A stretch of DNA of 64,000 nucleotides from Novosphingobium aureum (GTDB lineage: Bacteria; Pseudomonadota; Alphaproteobacteria; Sphingomonadales; Sphingomonadaceae), in NCBI RefSeq assembly GCF_015865035.1, contig NZ_JADZGI010000001.1, positions 806,001 to 870,000 of the forward strand, in the 5' to 3' direction. The notes beneath the pieces are model-generated. The model was not told the DNA's origin. It did not search any database and was given only the letters and a program-made list of their open reading frames with translations. The position numbers were made by a program, and so were the translations under genes. Position 1 is the stretch's first letter. Each line of letters starts with the position of its first letter. Shown in pieces: positions 8,019 through 16,266 of the stretch.

Positions 8019-8993
8019 CTAAGGTGCCGACAGGACAATCTCGTCGTCGACGCGCTTGACCTCGAGGGCGAACATGCCAGCGACTGCTTCGGCGAAGCGC
8101 GCGGGGTCGTTGGAATCGAACAGGCCGGTGATCTTCAGGTCTCCGACGGCGGCGTCGTCCACGACGATGCGGGTCGTGTTGTAGCGCGCGAACTCTGCCG
8201 CCGCGTGGTAGAGGCTGTCCCCGCTGAACGCGATCTTGCCGCTGCGCCACACGGTTTCCTGCTCGAGTTCCTCGCTCGCGACGTCGGCGATCTCGACACC
8301 TCTTGCAGGCGTGATCGTGACGAGCTGGTTGCGGCGTGCCCGGAAGTGGGGGCCGCCATGGTTCGCGGCATCGACACCGACTTCGCCGGAGAGGACCGAG
8401 AGGCGTACCTCGCGCGGGGAGATGCAGCGAAGGCTGCACAAGGTCTCGCTTGTGGTGAAGGTGTTGCCGCCTGCCGAAATCGCGAAGGGGCGGCCTGTGT
8501 CGGGCGCGATCCTGAACAGGGCTTCGCCCCGCTCGAGCAGGATATGGCGCTGATCGCCCGCAAGGCGGGCGGTCATGCGCGAACCGGAGTTGAGGGTAAC
8601 CACCGAGCCGTCCTCGAGCGTGATGCGGCGAATCTCGCCGATCTCGGTCGCATAGGCTGTCGAGGCGAAGGGCCTGAGCGTCGATATGCCGATACCGACG
8701 GCGCCCAGTGCCGCGAAGCCGGCGAACAGCGCACCGCGGCGCGAGAAGACGGCGCTGCGCGGTTGGGGCAGTTCGTCGGCGGGGATGACCGGTTGCGGCG
8801 TGTCATCGAGCCGAGCGCCGAACGACGTGACGATGGCCTGTCCACGCACGAGCGCACCGAGCCGGCGCCGGTCTCCCGCGATCCAGCTTTCCAGCTGCGC
8901 CTGCTCGGCAGGTGTCAGCTCGCGCAGCTCCATGCGCGCGACCCATTCGGCCGCACGGTCCTCGATTTCAGAGCTTGTGTCCCTTGCGGTCAT
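8019..8993 (-). CDS. FecR-family anti-sigma factor / signal transducer
   Basis: This 324-residue transmembrane regulator would control the adjacent ECF sigma factor. The N-terminal cytoplasmic DUF4880-type domain is at 8-50 (AAEWVARMELRELTPAEQAQ). A membrane segment with a twin-arginine-like start (SRRGALFAGFAALGAVGIG) is near 79-97, followed by the FecR periplasmic domain (ITLEDGSVVTLNSGSRMTA) and a C-terminal STN-like region. The ATG at 8993 fits the family start and overlaps the sigma gene by 26 bases, so the two are coupled. In FecIRA systems FecR receives the signal from the receptor plug and releases or activates the sigma factor. The partner here is probably the divergent receptor at 9939. 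Confidence 0.92.
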   Translation of the reverse strand: MTARDTSSEIEDRAAEWVARMELRELTPAEQAQLESWIAGDRRRLGALVRGQAIVTSFGARLDDTPQPVIPADELPQPRSAVFSRRGALFAGFAALGAVGIGISTLRPFASTAYATEIGEIRRITLEDGSVVTLNSGSRMTARLAGDQRHILLERGEALFRIAPDTGRPFAISAGGNTFTTSETLCSLRCISPREVRLSVLSGEVGVDAANHGGPHFRARRNQLVTITPARGVEIADVASEELEQETVWRSGKIAFSGDSLYHAAAEFARYNTTRIVVDDAAVGDLKITGLFDSNDPARFAEAVAGMFALEVKRVDDEIVLSAP

Positions 8994-9561
8994 AATCCTC
9001 TTCGTGCGGCCTGCGCACCTGTGATGCCTGGGCGGTGGTTTTTCCGCCACGCCCGAAGCTGTCCATCAAGGATCGCACGGCGCGCGCGAGGTGCTTTTCG
9101 ACGGTGCTTTCCGCGATTTGCATCTCGCGCGCAACGTCGCGCTGGGACTGGCCCTGAATTCGCCGCAGGACGAATACCTGCCGAGCCTGGGGCGGCAGGT
9201 TCTCGATCACCTCGAGGACGCGGTACAGTTCCTCGCGTGCTGCTGCATAGGCATCGGGCAGGGGGGTGTCGGCGGCAATCGCCGCGGCATCGATATCGCA
9301 AAGGGCGTCGAAGGCCACGATCTTGGAGCGGCGTACCGACTGCAGAATGATCGAAGTCGCGATCTGGAAAAGATAGTTTCTAGGACTGTGAATGTGCGTA
9401 ACCGACGCCATTTCCGCAAAGGTGGTGTAGCATTCCTGAACTATATCCTCGACCTCGAGCGTCCCGGTACTGCGCTTCGACAGCCAGCCCCGCAATGCCG
9501 CCTCGTGCGGCAGGACGTGGTCGGCGAGCCATTGCGCGCGTTCGAGGCTGCTCGGGATCAT
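8968..9561 (-). CDS. ECF-family RNA polymerase sigma factor (FecI-like)
   Basis: This is a 197-residue alternative sigma factor. Region 2 (about 35-80; EDIVQECYTTFAEMASVTHI, SPRNYLFQIATSIIL) and region 4 (about 118-165; LPPQARQVFVLRRIQGQSQR, EMQIAESTVEKHLARAV) are clear. It precedes and overlaps fecR and is divergent from a TonB receptor with an N-terminal signalling domain, the standard cell-surface signalling layout. It would direct RNA polymerase to the receptor and possibly the peptidase genes. Its promoter consensus cannot be fixed from one site. Confidence 0.93.
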   Translation of the reverse strand: MIPSSLERAQWLADHVLPHEAALRGWLSKRSTGTLEVEDIVQECYTTFAEMASVTHIHSPRNYLFQIATSIILQSVRRSKIVAFDALCDIDAAAIAADTPLPDAYAAAREELYRVLEVIENLPPQARQVFVLRRIQGQSQRDVAREMQIAESTVEKHLARAVRSLMDSFGRGGKTTAQASQVRRPHEEDYDRKGHKL

Positions 9562-9938
9562 TCACGTATTTGGATGTGAAGACCGGCGAAAAATCAAGTC
9601 GAAGTTTCGCGAGCGATTAAAATCGCGCAGATGCGTCGCCAGCTTCCCAATGGCGCAGACATATTGAAAATTTTTTACAGGCCGGGTGGGGGATTTTTTC
9701 GGGCGGTTCATCTCGTCTATCGGGAGGCGCGGCATCGTAGCGATGGCGCAGGGGGTATTTGAAAGGTCGGGGGTGTCGCCTGTTCTGGTGCGATGCATCC
9801 GCCGATTCACGACAAGCTTTCCGCCCTAGCGGCCTTGCGGGGCTGTCCGGCGGGCCGGAGACCGGATCCAGTCCGGTCCGGATGACGGCGCGTGTACCGG
9901 GAAATTCCAGTGGTGCAACGGTGGCGTCGGGGGCAAGC
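9562..9938. promoter_or_regulatory. Divergent control region between sigma factor and TonB receptor
   Basis: This 377-bp gap has no gene. Two inverted repeats are visible. GCGATT-AA-AATCGC (9613-9626) lies about 50 bases upstream of the sigma start and could be an operator. ACCGGA-N5-TCCGGT (9861-9877) lies in the receptor leader and may form a hairpin. A run of CCGG/CCGGA motifs fills 9835-9885. No convincing sigma-70 promoter was found for the receptor, which fits control by the ECF factor. Confidence 0.4.
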
Positions 9939-12758
9939 ATGAACAACCTCAATCGGTTTCTTATTTCCGCATCTCTTGTTCCGGCTGTCATCGCGGCCGC
10001 TCCGGCACAGGCGCAGCAGCGCATCATCAATGTCCCGGCAGGCGAGGCCAACAAGACGATCCCCGAATTCGCGCGGCAATCGGGGCTCGAGATTCTCGCG
10101 CCGGCCGAGCGTCTCGGCGGGGTCAAGACCCCCGCCATCATCGGCACGGTCGACGTGCGCGAGAGACTGCAGCGCCTCATCCTGCCCGCCGGGCTGGAGA
10201 TATCGACGTTCCGCAACGGCATCGTGACGCTGCGCTATCGCGAACGTGGCCGTTTCGAAGGCGGGCCTTCCGCGCGCGCAGGGCTCACTTTCGCATCGGC
10301 CAGCGGCGGCGGCTTGGCGATGCGCAGCGCGGGACGCGTGCCCACGGCCTCCGCGGCAGCCGCAGCCAGTTCGGCGCAGCCTGTGGAGGACGAGCTTCCG
10401 GGCGAGATTCTCGTTACCGCGACCAAGCAGGCCACCTCGATCAGTCGCGTGCCGATGAGCATCACCGCGCTTCCGACCGAGGAGATGGACAAGCGCAACA
10501 TCCGCAGCTTTGCGGATGTGGTACGCACTGTCCCTGCGCTTTCGCTGCAGTCCTCGCCGATCGCGGACCGCATCCCCAATATCTCGATCCGCGGCGTCGC
10601 CTCGTCGAACGGCGCGCCCACGACCGGGATCTACCTGGACGACACCCCGCTGCAGAAGCGCAATGCCATCGGCATCTCGGGCAGCGGTACGCCGACCCCC
10701 CAGCTCTTCGACCTCGAGCGGGTGGAAGTCTTGCGCGGTCCGCAGGGCACGCTGTTCGGCGGCTCCTCGCTTGGCGGCACGATCCGCTTCATCACGCCAA
10801 CGCCCAGTCTCGTCGATTCCAGCCTCTACGGGCGTGCCGAGGTCGGCTTCATCAAGTCGGGCGGGACGACTTACGACCTCGGGCTGGCGCTCGGCATCCC
10901 GCTGGTGGAGGACCGTCTCGGGCTGCGGGTCAGCGGCACCCTGCGCCGCTTCGGCGGGTACATCGATCACGTCGACCGTCTGACCGGCGAGACACTTGCC
11001 AAGGATACCAACACGACCGACGAATTCGCCTTTCGCGGTGCCTTGCTGTTCCAGGCGAGTGACGCGCTGGCAATTACGCCCTCGGTCTATTATTCGCGCA
11101 ACCGGCAGGACGATGCAGATACCCAGTGGGAGACCGTCCCCGAAACCACCTTCGGCGGATACACCTACCCGGAGGCGACCTTCGGGCCCTATGAGACCGG
11201 CATCAACTGCAACTACGGCGACATCTACGTCGATACCGCCGAGAAGTGCACCATCGTGCAACCGCGCACCACCGAGATATTCCTGCCCTCGCTCAAGCTG
11301 GAATACGATCTGGGTGGGGCTTCGCTGACCTCGGTGACTTCCTACCTGCATGACAAGACCTGGGGGCGCGCGGACTATACTTACGTCGAACCGGCCAATT
11401 TTCAGGGCGGATTTCCCTTCGTCTCCGATCTCACGAGCTACCAGTCGACGCCGATCTACGAGAACACGCGCGACGGTTTCATCCAGGAGCTGCGGATGGC
11501 CGGAACGAACACCGGGCGCTTCTCGTGGATCGCGGGGGTCTATTTCGCGCACTACGACAACAATTCGAACTATCACATCATCGCCAATCTCGAGGATCTG
11601 ACCCAGGCGACCTTCGGGATCACGCCCGAGCAGTTGATGGGTGTGGGTGTGGAGCCAGGCAACATCACCTATCATCGCGACCAGAACCTCGAGGAAACCT
11701 CGCTCGCGGCCTTCGGCGAGGCCAGCTACGAGCTGGTGGACAAGCTCAAGCTCATTGCCGGAGTGCGCGTATCGCGCGAGAAATTCGCATACGACCAGGT
11801 GACGGCAGGTACCTTCGCCGGATTTCTCGAGCCCACCACGCAGAACGGCGGGTTGACGCAAGGGACCGTCAAGGAGACGCCGGTCACGCCCAAGTTCGGC
11901 CTGCAGTACCAGATCGACCGCTCGAACATGGTCTATGCCACCGTCGCCAAAGGCTTTCGCGTGGGCGGCGTGAACCAGCCGCCGCCAGCTGCGCGTTGCG
12001 GGGCCGACCTGGAGGCACTGGGCATTTCGTCATCGCCCGACACCTACGGGGCGGACTCGCTGTGGAGCTACGAAGTCGGCGCGAAGCTGCGCAGTGCCAA
12101 TGCCAAGGCGAGCCTCGCGGGCAGCGCCTACTACATCGACTGGTCGAACATCCAGACCGCCTACGGCCTGCCGACCTGCGGCTTTGGCTATACCATCAAT
12201 GGCGGCAAGGCGGTCTCCAAGGGGTTCGACATGCAAGTCGCGTTCGAACTCTTCGAGGGACTGCGCCTTGACGGGCAGGTCGCCTACACCGATGCCAAGT
12301 ACACCCAGGACGTCATCGGTCCGGAGCCGGGCTTTACCACTTACGTTGCCGACGGCGATGCGCTGCCGGTGCCGGACTGGAGCTTCAACCTCGGCTTCGA
12401 CTATGTCCGTCCGCTGGGAGGGTTCGAGGCCTTCCTCCATGCCGACTACCAGCACAACTCGGCCTACCAGAATTCCTCCGGTCCGTTCACCGCGAGCTTT
12501 TCGCCCGATACCTACCGCACGGGCGCGACGAACTTCGTGACCGCGCGCGCAGGGCTTGGCCGCGACGGCTGGAAGGTCTCGCTCTACATCGACAACCTGT
12601 TCAATTCGCGTGACGTCATGGGTCGCTACGGCGGGCGCACGAGCTGCAGCGCAGGCGGCGGCGATCCTTGCGCGTCGTACCGCAGCTACGTTTATCCGTA
12701 TCAATACGGAACCTTGCGCCCCCGCACGATCGGGGCAACCTTCACCATCCGTCGATAA
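9939..12758 (+). CDS. TonB-dependent transducer receptor with STN signalling domain
   Basis: This 939-residue outer-membrane active transporter has a signal peptide (LISASLVPAVIAAAPAQA) followed by an STN domain (about 25-100; NVPAGEANKTIPEFARQSGL and GVKTPAIIGTVDVRERLQRL) that contacts FecR. A TonB box-like region and plug domain follow (ILVTATKQATSISRVPMSIT; LERVEVLRGPQGTLFGGSSL), then a 22-strand barrel ending RPRTIGATFTIRR. The ATG at 9939 begins the signal peptide and has GGGGG upstream; an in-frame start at 9759 would add 60 unlikely residues. Divergence from the sigma/fecR pair makes it the likely signal sensor, and the S10 peptidases 12 bases downstream suggest a peptide-containing substrate. 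Confidence 0.93.
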   Translation: MNNLNRFLISASLVPAVIAAAPAQAQQRIINVPAGEANKTIPEFARQSGLEILAPAERLGGVKTPAIIGTVDVRERLQRLILPAGLEISTFRNGIVTLRYRERGRFEGGPSARAGLTFASASGGGLAMRSAGRVPTASAAAAASSAQPVEDELPGEILVTATKQATSISRVPMSITALPTEEMDKRNIRSFADVVRTVPALSLQSSPIADRIPNISIRGVASSNGAPTTGIYLDDTPLQKRNAIGISGSGTPTPQLFDLERVEVLRGPQGTLFGGSSLGGTIRFITPTPSLVDSSLYGRAEVGFIKSGGTTYDLGLALGIPLVEDRLGLRVSGTLRRFGGYIDHVDRLTGETLAKDTNTTDEFAFRGALLFQASDALAITPSVYYSRNRQDDADTQWETVPETTFGGYTYPEATFGPYETGINCNYGDIYVDTAEKCTIVQPRTTEIFLPSLKLEYDLGGASLTSVTSYLHDKTWGRADYTYVEPANFQGGFPFVSDLTSYQSTPIYENTRDGFIQELRMAGTNTGRFSWIAGVYFAHYDNNSNYHIIANLEDLTQATFGITPEQLMGVGVEPGNITYHRDQNLEETSLAAFGEASYELVDKLKLIAGVRVSREKFAYDQVTAGTFAGFLEPTTQNGGLTQGTVKETPVTPKFGLQYQIDRSNMVYATVAKGFRVGGVNQPPPAARCGADLEALGISSSPDTYGADSLWSYEVGAKLRSANAKASLAGSAYYIDWSNIQTAYGLPTCGFGYTINGGKAVSKGFDMQVAFELFEGLRLDGQVAYTDAKYTQDVIGPEPGFTTYVADGDALPVPDWSFNLGFDYVRPLGGFEAFLHADYQHNSAYQNSSGPFTASFSPDTYRTGATNFVTARAGLGRDGWKVSLYIDNLFNSRDVMGRYGGRTSCSAGGGDPCASYRSYVYPYQYGTLRPRTIGATFTIRR

Positions 12759-12770
12759 GGAAGTCGCACG

Positions 12771-14315
12771 ATGAAGAAACTGGTCGCAGTGTGCTGCGCG
12801 GCGCTCCTGGCAATGCCTGCAGCCGGAAAGGCCCTGGCTCAGGACAAGAAGGGCGAGGACGCTCCCGCTGCGGTGCTCGCCGACGACAAGGAGCGCACCG
12901 TCAGCAAGACGATGCACTATTCCGCCGCCGGCAAAAGCTACGACTATACCGCCACTGCGGGCACGCTCACCGTTCGTGACGACGATGCGCAGGCGGTGGC
13001 GAGCATGTTCTACACTGCCTATACGCGCCCGGCAGCGAAGGGAGCGCCCAAGCGGCCGGTCACCTTCTTCTTCAATGGCGGTCCCGGGTCGGCGAGCCTG
13101 TGGCTCAACATCGGCGCTTTCGGCCCGCGCCGCGCGCCGACCGCCACCCCCGATCCGACGCCGCCCGCGCCCTATGCGCTGGTCGACAATCCCCACACGC
13201 TGCTCGACAAGAGCGACCTCGTCTTCATCGACGCGGTGGGTACGGGGTATTCGCGGGCCATCGGCGCGGCGAGCGGCAAGGACTTCTGGGGCGTCGATCC
13301 GGACGTCGATTCCTTTGCCCGGGCGATCACGCGCTACCTGACGATCACCGATCACTGGAACGCGCCGCGCTTCCTCTTCGGGGAATCGTATGGCACCACG
13401 CGCGCCGCCTCGCTTGTCTATCGCCTTCAGAACCAGGGGCTTGACTTCAACGGTGTCGTCCTGCTCTCGACCTACCTGAACAGCGCGACCGGCGCGCCGG
13501 GCGTCGACATTGCCGACATCAACTTCCTGCCCACGCTCGCCGCGACTGCCTGGTATCATAATCGCTCGGCGACGCACCCGGCGCAGCTCGATAGCTACCT
13601 CGCGGAAGTGCGCGCATTCGCGCTCGGGGACTATGCTTCGGCACTGCTGCGAGCCGACGGTCTGAGCCCGGACGAGGAGCAGGCAATCGCGCAGCGCATG
13701 AGCGGCTACACCGGCCTGTCGGTACCCTATCTCCTGGCAAATCACCTGCGCGTTGGCATGGAGGCGTTCCGCGAGGAACTCCTCGCCGACCGCAGCCTGA
13801 TCGTCGGTCGGTTCGATACGCGTTTCGTGGGACCCAAGTCCTACACCGTCGGCGGAGGGGCGATGGACCCGGCGACCAACGATGCCGCCACGGCGGGCGT
13901 GAACAGCGCACACCTCTCGACCTATCGCCAGCATCTTGCCGACGAGATCGGGTACCGCACCGACCTGCAGTACCGGCCGCTCTACAACATGGTCATTTCG
14001 GCGAACTGGGATCACCGTCACCGCGCACCGGGGATGAACGGCCTGCTCAATTCCCCCAATACCGCGCTCGACCTTGCCGCCGCGATGCAGCGCAATGCCA
14101 ACCTCAAGGTGCTGGTCATGGGCGGGGTCTACGATCTCGCGACACCTTTCGCCCAGGCCGAGTTCGACATCTCGCACCTCTACCTGTTGCCCGACCGGCG
14201 CGCGAACCTCGCCTTCAAGCACTACGAGTCCGGCCACATGACCTATGTCGACGAGGCGGTCGCCGGGCAGATGAAGGTCGATCTCGACGCCTTCTACGCC
14301 AGGGCGGCCCCCTGA
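12771..14315 (+). CDS. Secreted S10-family serine carboxypeptidase (first copy)
   Basis: This 514-residue exported peptidase would trim C-terminal residues from peptides. It has a signal peptide (VCCAALLAMPAAGKALAQ). FNGGPGSAS (101-109) forms the oxyanion-hole region, and GESYG (204-208) holds the nucleophile Ser206. Asp455 (GGVYDLATPF) and His489 (ESGHM) complete the triad. Length and order match bacterial peptidase family S10. It starts 12 bases after the TonB receptor with AGGAAG upstream, so it is probably in the same operon and processes the imported ligand in the periplasm. Confidence 0.92.
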   Translation: MKKLVAVCCAALLAMPAAGKALAQDKKGEDAPAAVLADDKERTVSKTMHYSAAGKSYDYTATAGTLTVRDDDAQAVASMFYTAYTRPAAKGAPKRPVTFFFNGGPGSASLWLNIGAFGPRRAPTATPDPTPPAPYALVDNPHTLLDKSDLVFIDAVGTGYSRAIGAASGKDFWGVDPDVDSFARAITRYLTITDHWNAPRFLFGESYGTTRAASLVYRLQNQGLDFNGVVLLSTYLNSATGAPGVDIADINFLPTLAATAWYHNRSATHPAQLDSYLAEVRAFALGDYASALLRADGLSPDEEQAIAQRMSGYTGLSVPYLLANHLRVGMEAFREELLADRSLIVGRFDTRFVGPKSYTVGGGAMDPATNDAATAGVNSAHLSTYRQHLADEIGYRTDLQYRPLYNMVISANWDHRHRAPGMNGLLNSPNTALDLAAAMQRNANLKVLVMGGVYDLATPFAQAEFDISHLYLLPDRRANLAFKHYESGHMTYVDEAVAGQMKVDLDAFYARAAP

Positions 14316-14425
14316 CCCGCGCGCCGGTCCGTTCCCGATAGCGACAGCGGCACGGTTCCCCGAACCGCTTCGGGGGGCTGTGCGCCTGCGAGCGCGTCCA
14401 AAGTTTCCAAGGAGATAGTCAAGCG

Positions 14426-16024
14426 ATGTCGATCCGGTTCGAAACGCGCAAGTCGGCGGCCGCAACGCGCCTCGCCGCAGCTTGTCTCGCAGGTCTCGCG
14501 ATCGCCTCGCCGCCCGCCGCAGCCGCCCGCCCGCAAGGCAAGGCGGAGGCAGGCAGCGAGGTCACGGCGAACGCTGTGGTCGCGGTCCGCGAAGTGGCGC
14601 GCGTACCCGTCGAGGAACAGGCGGTTACCACCCGTCATGCGATCGAGGTGCGCGGGCAGCGCATTGCCTACGCGGCTACGGCGGGAACGCTGACACTGCG
14701 CGACAAGGCCGGACTGCCCGGTGCGAGCATGTTCTACGTGGCCTACGTCGCCGACCGGCCCAAGGGCAGCAAGCCGAGGCCACTGACCTTCGTCTACAAC
14801 GGGGGACCGGGCGCGGCCTCGATCTGGCTGCACATGGGCTCTTATGGACCGATGCGGATCGAGGCGCCGGCGCCGGGAGAGGTGCTGAGCGCGCCTTACG
14901 CACTCAAGGCGAACGACCAGACCTTGCTGGGAGACACCGACCTGGTGTTTCTCGATGCGATCAGTACCGGCTACTCGCGCACCTTCGATCCCGGCGACGT
15001 CTCGCGCTATTGGGGCAACGACCAGGATGCGGACGCCTTCGCCGAGGCGATCAAGCGCTATCTCGACATCAACGATCGCTGGAATTCGACCAAGTACCTC
15101 TTCGGCGAGTCCTACGGGACGACACGGAGCGCGATCCTGAGCCATCGCCTGCACGAGGAAGGCATCGACCTCTCGGGCGTGATCCTGATGTCCTCGATCC
15201 TGAACTTCGCGCAGCGTGCGCCGGGGCTCGACCGGATGGCGATCAACCATATCCCGACTTACGCGGCAACTGCCTGGTACCACGGCAAGGTTGCGGCCCC
15301 GGGCAACGATGTCGCGGCGCTCGTCGCCGAGGCCCGCGCCTTTGCTTCGGGGCCCTACACGCTGGCACTGGCAAAGGGACATGCGATATCGGCGCAGGAG
15401 AAGCGCGCCGTTGCTGACCGGTTGGCCGCGCTCACGGGTATCTCCGCCGATTACTACCTGCATTCGGACCTGCGCATCATGCCCGAGCGGTTCCGCAAGG
15501 AACTGCTGCGCGAGCGCGGAGCCGTGATCGGCGGCTTCGACACGCGCTACGAGGCGTTCGAGGCGGACGGCATGGCCGATGCGGTGGCGAGCAGTCCCGA
15601 CGATGCGGCGATAGGCGGGGCCTATGTGATGTTGCTGCGGCAGTATCTCTCGCAGGAGCTCGGGTACCGGACCGATCTCGATTACGTTGTCTCGAATAGC
15701 GGTCCGATGTTCCGGCAGTGGGACTGGAGCCACCAGCCGCCTGCAGGGCCCCGGCAGAACGCGCTTGCCAATGTCGCGGGCGATCTTGGCGTGGCGATGC
15801 GGACCAACCCGAAGCTCAGGGTGCTCTCGCTCAATGGCTACTACGACCTCTCGACCCCGTTCTTCGCCACCGAGTTCGACCTGTCGCACCTTTACCTTCC
15901 ACCTGCGCTGCAGCAGAACATCGACATGCGCTTCTATGCTTCGGGCCACATGCTCTACCTCGAGCCCGACGCGCTCGTGAAGACGCGCGACGCGATTGCG
16001 GATTTCGTGTCGCGCGACAGGTGA
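14426..16024 (+). CDS. Secreted S10-family serine carboxypeptidase (second copy)
   Basis: This 532-residue paralogue of the preceding peptidase has an N-terminal export signal (LAAACLAGLAIASPPAAA). YNGGPGAAS (124-132), Ser229 in GESYG, Asp474 (NGYYDLSTPF) and His508 (ASGHM) form the expected S10 motifs, so both copies look active. GGAGATAG is the ribosome binding site. The 110-bp gap after the first copy has no obvious promoter, so co-transcription is likely. The two copies are clearly divergent, implying different specificity or an old duplication. Confidence 0.92.
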   Translation: MSIRFETRKSAAATRLAAACLAGLAIASPPAAAARPQGKAEAGSEVTANAVVAVREVARVPVEEQAVTTRHAIEVRGQRIAYAATAGTLTLRDKAGLPGASMFYVAYVADRPKGSKPRPLTFVYNGGPGAASIWLHMGSYGPMRIEAPAPGEVLSAPYALKANDQTLLGDTDLVFLDAISTGYSRTFDPGDVSRYWGNDQDADAFAEAIKRYLDINDRWNSTKYLFGESYGTTRSAILSHRLHEEGIDLSGVILMSSILNFAQRAPGLDRMAINHIPTYAATAWYHGKVAAPGNDVAALVAEARAFASGPYTLALAKGHAISAQEKRAVADRLAALTGISADYYLHSDLRIMPERFRKELLRERGAVIGGFDTRYEAFEADGMADAVASSPDDAAIGGAYVMLLRQYLSQELGYRTDLDYVVSNSGPMFRQWDWSHQPPAGPRQNALANVAGDLGVAMRTNPKLRVLSLNGYYDLSTPFFATEFDLSHLYLPPALQQNIDMRFYASGHMLYLEPDALVKTRDAIADFVSRDR

Positions 16025-16189
16025 GGGCTGGCCGCAAGGCCGCCGTCGTCCTGACGGGAAGGGGCTCGGAGCATGTCCCGCGCCGGGGCCAGCTTGCTGT
16101 GCGTCGGGCATCGGTGCGCGCGGTGTGTCGACGACAGCCTGAAAAATGCGCCAAACGATTGCATCTCGCCTGAAAGTTGCAAAACCCGC

Positions 16190-16225
16190 TTGACATCTTC
16201 TGATAATAAATATCGTATACGATAT
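16190..16225 (+). promoter_or_regulatory. Promoter with overlapping FadR/GntR-type operator palindrome
   Basis: A perfect TTGACA (16190-16195) is followed 14 bases later by a 16-bp perfect palindrome, ATATCGTATACGATAT (16210-16225), which covers the place where the -10 element and start site must lie. The GTATAC core fits the operator signature of FadR-subfamily GntR regulators. Binding would block transcription of the TonB receptor at 16267. The identity of the regulator is unknown. Confidence 0.6.
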
Positions 16226-16266
16226 AGCACCGGGGGAGGGCCCGGTACGGATCAGAGGATATAGAG

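Noticed and set aside
9899..9928. GGAAAT followed by CGTC just upstream of the TonB transducer receptor, resembling an ECF sigma promoter.
   Set aside because: The spacer is about 19 bases, too long for FecI-type promoters, and the start site would fall almost on the ATG at 9939.
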